NCBI GenBank assembly: GCA_018897415.1
Contig: JAHIKR010000277.1
Location: 1 to 8,733 of the forward strand
Reading direction: 5' to 3'
DNA length: 8,733 bases
Source of the DNA: Pseudomonadota bacterium
GTDB taxonomy: Bacteria; Desulfobacterota; Desulfobacteria; Desulfobacterales; ETH-SRB1
Positions within the stretch are counted from its first letter, which is position 1. Each line of letters starts with the position of its first letter. Under the pieces are notes generated by a model. That model was not told the origin of the DNA and did not search any database. It was given only the letters and a program-made list of their open reading frames with translations. This document shows, one piece after another, positions 5,910-8,733 of the stretch. The position numbers and the translations under genes are program-made.

Positions 5910-7355
5910 TCAAGACTGCTCCAGAATCTTTATCTCAACCTTCCCTATAACCTTTATTAAATCAATTTGCCTGTCAGGTTCGCCTCGTATAAAGCGGATA
6001 TGGGTCACATCTGCGGGCATCTGTCCCATGAGAGCATCAACTGTAACCCAGTCACCAAGATAAATAACATTCCATGCATGATAGTAAAAGCGGTCTTTCA
6101 TATAGACCAAGCCAGTCTCTATCTGAGCTGGAATACCTGCGGCACGGGCCATAGCGGCCATAAGAACGGAATGTTCATTGCAGTCACCCATTCTATTTCT
6201 CAGAGTTTCCAGAGCATTTGGAACTGAAAGAACAGGTCTTTTCTGTATATTTTCATAAATCCAGTGCATAATTTTCTGGGCTTTTGTAAGAGGCGGGTCG
6301 TTTGGTAAAACTATTTCGTTGACTTTGCTTTTTATTTCTGGATGGTCGGACTGGACAAAGGGAGTAGGTCTAAAATATATTTCCTTGCTGTCCTCATAGA
6401 TTCCAATTATTTTAGGAATTTTTTCTTTATTGATAGTCAATATTCCATCCACCAGGCTTTGTCTTCCACCGCTTAAAGAGAGGCTGTCGTTTATGCCTGA
6501 TATTCTCAATTTCAGCAAATTAATTTTATCTCGTTGTTTTATAGAAACATTAGATACAACTGAAAAAATTTCAGCTATATCCTGATCAATGGGTATATCA
6601 AGATCTTTTAGAGCCTCATCTTTACTAACTCTTACAAGCTTAATGCCCATAAATCCCTCTTCTGCAACAACACATCCATCCTCTCCAATCCATGCTGTCA
6701 TTGAGGACCCCATAAAATCAATTGTAAGCTTATCTGCATTTTGCTTATAGCCCATAACTTCCATGGACTCACTTCCATGCATGGTGATTCTAACAGGCCG
6801 CAAACCCATTGAGGCTGGGTCAAACACAAAAAAAGTTTTGGTCAGATTCTGTTCAAGGCCAGATGCCCATGCTGCATCCAGTATCCCGGATATCAGATAA
6901 AGATTATCTTCTAATAAAATTTCGTATTTCTGTTCACCAGCAGTAATAGCAAGCTTATTCCCTTCTACCTTTCCATTTGCTTTGAAATTAAACATGCTGG
7001 ACCTGAGATTGAACTGAAATGATGCTAAGGAAAAGTCGGAATTCAGTATTCCATTTGTATGAATATAAATATCCTGCACCATTCCCATTATATTGATCCT
7101 CATGTAAGTTGATTCAAATATACTAAACCCGTTTTCTTCTGGAGCAAAGCGACGAAGGGAATATCCTATCTTTTTATCTTTTTGCAGGATATTCATCCAG
7201 GATTCTTTCTCAGATATTAGCTTATTTCCCAGGAGTACAAAAGAGGTATCTTTGTGAAAAAAACCAAGGCGGAAGAATAATAGAAGCATAAAGAGCAAAC
7301 CGAAAAATATAACTGCAATCCAAAGCGGTTTAACTCTCTTAACGTGGGTTCTCAT
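5910..7355 (-). CDS. Membrane-anchored transglutaminase-like protein
   Basis: This 481-residue protein has a basic N-terminus, one membrane helix at about 11-29, a long region of probable beta structure (about 35-330) with no family I can name, and a C-terminal transglutaminase-like fold of the papain type. The triad is intact: Cys392 in GDCNEHS, His426 in YYHAWN and Asp440 in WVTVDAL. Such domains in bacteria act as cysteine proteases or amidases, or are used as cross-linking or structural folds; which applies here is unknown. With a single N-terminal helix and no cleavage site, the body should face the periplasm or outer surface. I start at the ATG at 7355, which has CGGA just upstream, rather than the in-frame TTG two codons earlier at 7361. 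The gene begins 27 bases after the PurF-like gene. Its TGA stop lies in the end of an intergenic repeat-like block. Confidence 0.85.
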   Translation of the reverse strand: MRTHVKRVKPLWIAVIFFGLLFMLLLFFRLGFFHKDTSFVLLGNKLISEKESWMNILQKDKKIGYSLRRFAPEENGFSIFESTYMRINIMGMVQDIYIHTNGILNSDFSLASFQFNLRSSMFNFKANGKVEGNKLAITAGEQKYEILLEDNLYLISGILDAAWASGLEQNLTKTFFVFDPASMGLRPVRITMHGSESMEVMGYKQNADKLTIDFMGSSMTAWIGEDGCVVAEEGFMGIKLVRVSKDEALKDLDIPIDQDIAEIFSVVSNVSIKQRDKINLLKLRISGINDSLSLSGGRQSLVDGILTINKEKIPKIIGIYEDSKEIYFRPTPFVQSDHPEIKSKVNEIVLPNDPPLTKAQKIMHWIYENIQKRPVLSVPNALETLRNRMGDCNEHSVLMAAMARAAGIPAQIETGLVYMKDRFYYHAWNVIYLGDWVTVDALMGQMPADVTHIRFIRGEPDRQIDLIKVIGKVEIKILEQS

Positions 7356-7382
7356 ATGCAATCCGAAATTGTAGGTAAGCCG

Positions 7383-8733
7383 TCAAAAATAACTGGTCCC
7401 ATCCCAGCAATGAGTACATAATTTATCTTTTGGGAGACCAATTGCCTCTATGAGATCTTCCATTTTTTGATATTTTAAAGAGGTAAGTTTTAACTGCTGC
7501 CGTATTTTTTCAGTCATTTCGCAATTTTTTTCTGTTCCTGCACTTGCATATTCACCTATTAATATATCTTCTCTGTTTTCAAGCTTCACTATAGCTTTTC
7601 TTCCTGCAAGATCCAATGTGGATCGTGAGGTTGAAAAATTCAGGAACTCACATGGATAAATTAAGGTAGGGCATGCAATCCGCATGTGGACTTCCAAGGC
7701 TCCACAGTCATATAATATTTGGACGTTATCCTTTAACTGTGTGCCCCTCACAATTGAGTCATCACAAAAGAGTATCTTTTTACCGTCTATTAAAGTTTTG
7801 ACTGGAATCAACTTCATCTTTGCAACAAGATCTCTTATACTTTGACTCTGTGGCATAAAACTCCTCGGCCAGGTGGGCGTATATTTAACAAAAGGTCTCA
7901 TATAAGGAATCTTCTTTTCATTAGCATACCCTATTCCGTGCCCTATTCCTGAATCCGGAATTCCTGTAACAAAATCAATCTCAACATCATCATTCTTAGC
8001 AAGGGCATGACCACATCTGTACCTAACAGATTCAACATTAATGTCTTCATAGCATGATGCAGGATAACCATAATAAACCCAGAGAAAAGCACAGATCTGC
8101 ATTTTATCGCCCGGCTTCTTTCGCTGCTCATAGCCATCTGCTGTCATAAAAACAATCTCGCCAGGGCCAAGATATTTATCAACTTCAAAGCCAAGATTAG
8201 GCAAAGCGCATGTTTCTGAAGATGCTGCATAAGCTCCTTCTTTCTTGCCAATTATAACAGGAGTTCTTCCTAATCTGTCTCTTGCGGCATAAATACCGTC
8301 TTCTGTGAGTAAAAGCATTGAACAAGAACCTTTAATTGACTCCTGTGCATTTTGTATTCCATCCTCAAAAGATCCTTTCTCGCTGATTAACATTGCGACC
8401 AGTTCTGTTGGATTTGTTTTTCCTCCACTCATCTCTGAAAAATGCATTTTTTTCTCAAATGCTCTTTTTGCAAGTTCCTCAATATTATTTATTTTACCCA
8501 CTGTAACTATTCCAAATGGCCCTAAATGAGAACCTACTATCAATGGCTGAGCATCATAGTCACTAATAATTCCTATGCCCTTATTGCCGTGCAAATTAGG
8601 AAGATCGGCTTCAAATTTGGATCTGAAATAATCATTTTCAATATTATGAATAGCCCTTTCATATCCTTTAGAATTTTTTACAGCCATACCACCTCTTTTA
8701 GTACCTAAATGAGAATGGTAGTCTGTTCCGTAA
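7383..8733 (-). CDS. PurF-like amidophosphoribosyltransferase homologue, 5' end beyond the window
   Basis: The protein joins an Ntn-type glutamine amidotransferase domain to a type I phosphoribosyltransferase domain, as in PurF, which makes phosphoribosylamine from PRPP and glutamine in the first step of purine synthesis. The frame is open to the right edge: 15 codons upstream of the ATG at 8687 read YGTDYHSHLGTKRGG and continue the domain, so the true start lies outside. Numbered from that internal Met, the PRPP loop is ILFCDDSIVRGTQ at 305-317. Cysteines 199, 346, 424 and 427 (the last two in CTHCWDG at the C-terminus) sit where B. subtilis PurF has its 4Fe-4S ligands. The catalytic N-terminal Cys, if present, is off-window. 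The sequence around HFSEMSGGKTNPTEL resembles a divergent PurF branch I recall from anaerobes, so classical PurF activity is not assured. Confidence 0.88.
   Translation of the reverse strand, partial: YGTDYHSHLGTKRGGMAVKNSKGYERAIHNIENDYFRSKFEADLPNLHGNKGIGIISDYDAQPLIVGSHLGPFGIVTVGKINNIEELAKRAFEKKMHFSEMSGGKTNPTELVAMLISEKGSFEDGIQNAQESIKGSCSMLLLTEDGIYAARDRLGRTPVIIGKKEGAYAASSETCALPNLGFEVDKYLGPGEIVFMTADGYEQRKKPGDKMQICAFLWVYYGYPASCYEDINVESVRYRCGHALAKNDDVEIDFVTGIPDSGIGHGIGYANEKKIPYMRPFVKYTPTWPRSFMPQSQSIRDLVAKMKLIPVKTLIDGKKILFCDDSIVRGTQLKDNVQILYDCGALEVHMRIACPTLIYPCEFLNFSTSRSTLDLAGRKAIVKLENREDILIGEYASAGTEKNCEMTEKIRQQLKLTSLKYQKMEDLIEAIGLPKDKLCTHCWDGTSYF

Noticed and set aside
8679..8699. Start of the PurF-like gene at the ATG at 8687, with AGAGGTGG upstream looking like a ribosome binding site.
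   Set aside because: The upstream frame is open to the window edge and encodes family sequence (TDYHSHLGTKRGG), so the apparent ribosome binding site is just the codons for Lys-Arg-Gly-Gly.
1..8733. CRISPR array, tRNA or rRNA genes, and a defence-system operon.
   Set aside because: I saw no regularly spaced direct repeats, no tRNA- or rRNA-like sequence, and no nuclease, reverse transcriptase, toxin or sensor genes.

Overview
The window is an AT-rich bacterial segment in which every convincing gene lies on the minus strand, so it is read from high to low coordinates. Nothing in it marks a phage, plasmid or defence island. The gene families (a PurF-like amidotransferase/PRTase, a membrane-anchored transglutaminase, an ABC-2 exporter, a glycerophosphodiesterase and a fold-type I aminotransferase) suggest a housekeeping region of a free-living bacterium, probably an anaerobe. 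The only taxonomic hint is the intergenic repeat ending near position 5910, whose terminal sequence resembles short repeats I associate with Desulfobacterota (Deltaproteobacteria). That is recollection, not a search result.

Layout in transcription order: (1) 8733-7383, a PurF-like protein whose start lies beyond the right edge of the window. (2) 7355-5910, a membrane-anchored transglutaminase-like protein 27 bases downstream, probably co-transcribed. (3) 5909-5461, a 449-base gap built almost entirely of self-complementary DNA: a 198-bp imperfect palindrome (5504-5701), a repeat-like block with inverted ends (5720-5902), and inside the block a 48-nt T-shaped palindrome (5817-5864). (4) 5460-3035, an ABC ATPase and its permease joined by an ATGA overlap. 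(5) 2944-2258, a glycerophosphodiester phosphodiesterase. (6) 2223-1882, a small four-helix membrane protein of unknown function. (7) 1773-472, a PLP-dependent aminotransferase. (8) 321-1, a PPC/DUF296 domain protein cut by the left edge, with its own candidate promoter and an overlapping dyad.

The ABC pair forms one exporter. The other genes have no obvious shared pathway. The phosphodiesterase and the small membrane protein fit a lipid or envelope theme with the exporter and the anchored transglutaminase, but this rests only on proximity. The most unusual DNA is the palindrome cluster between the transglutaminase and the exporter operon. I see no evidence for a wholly new multi-gene system.
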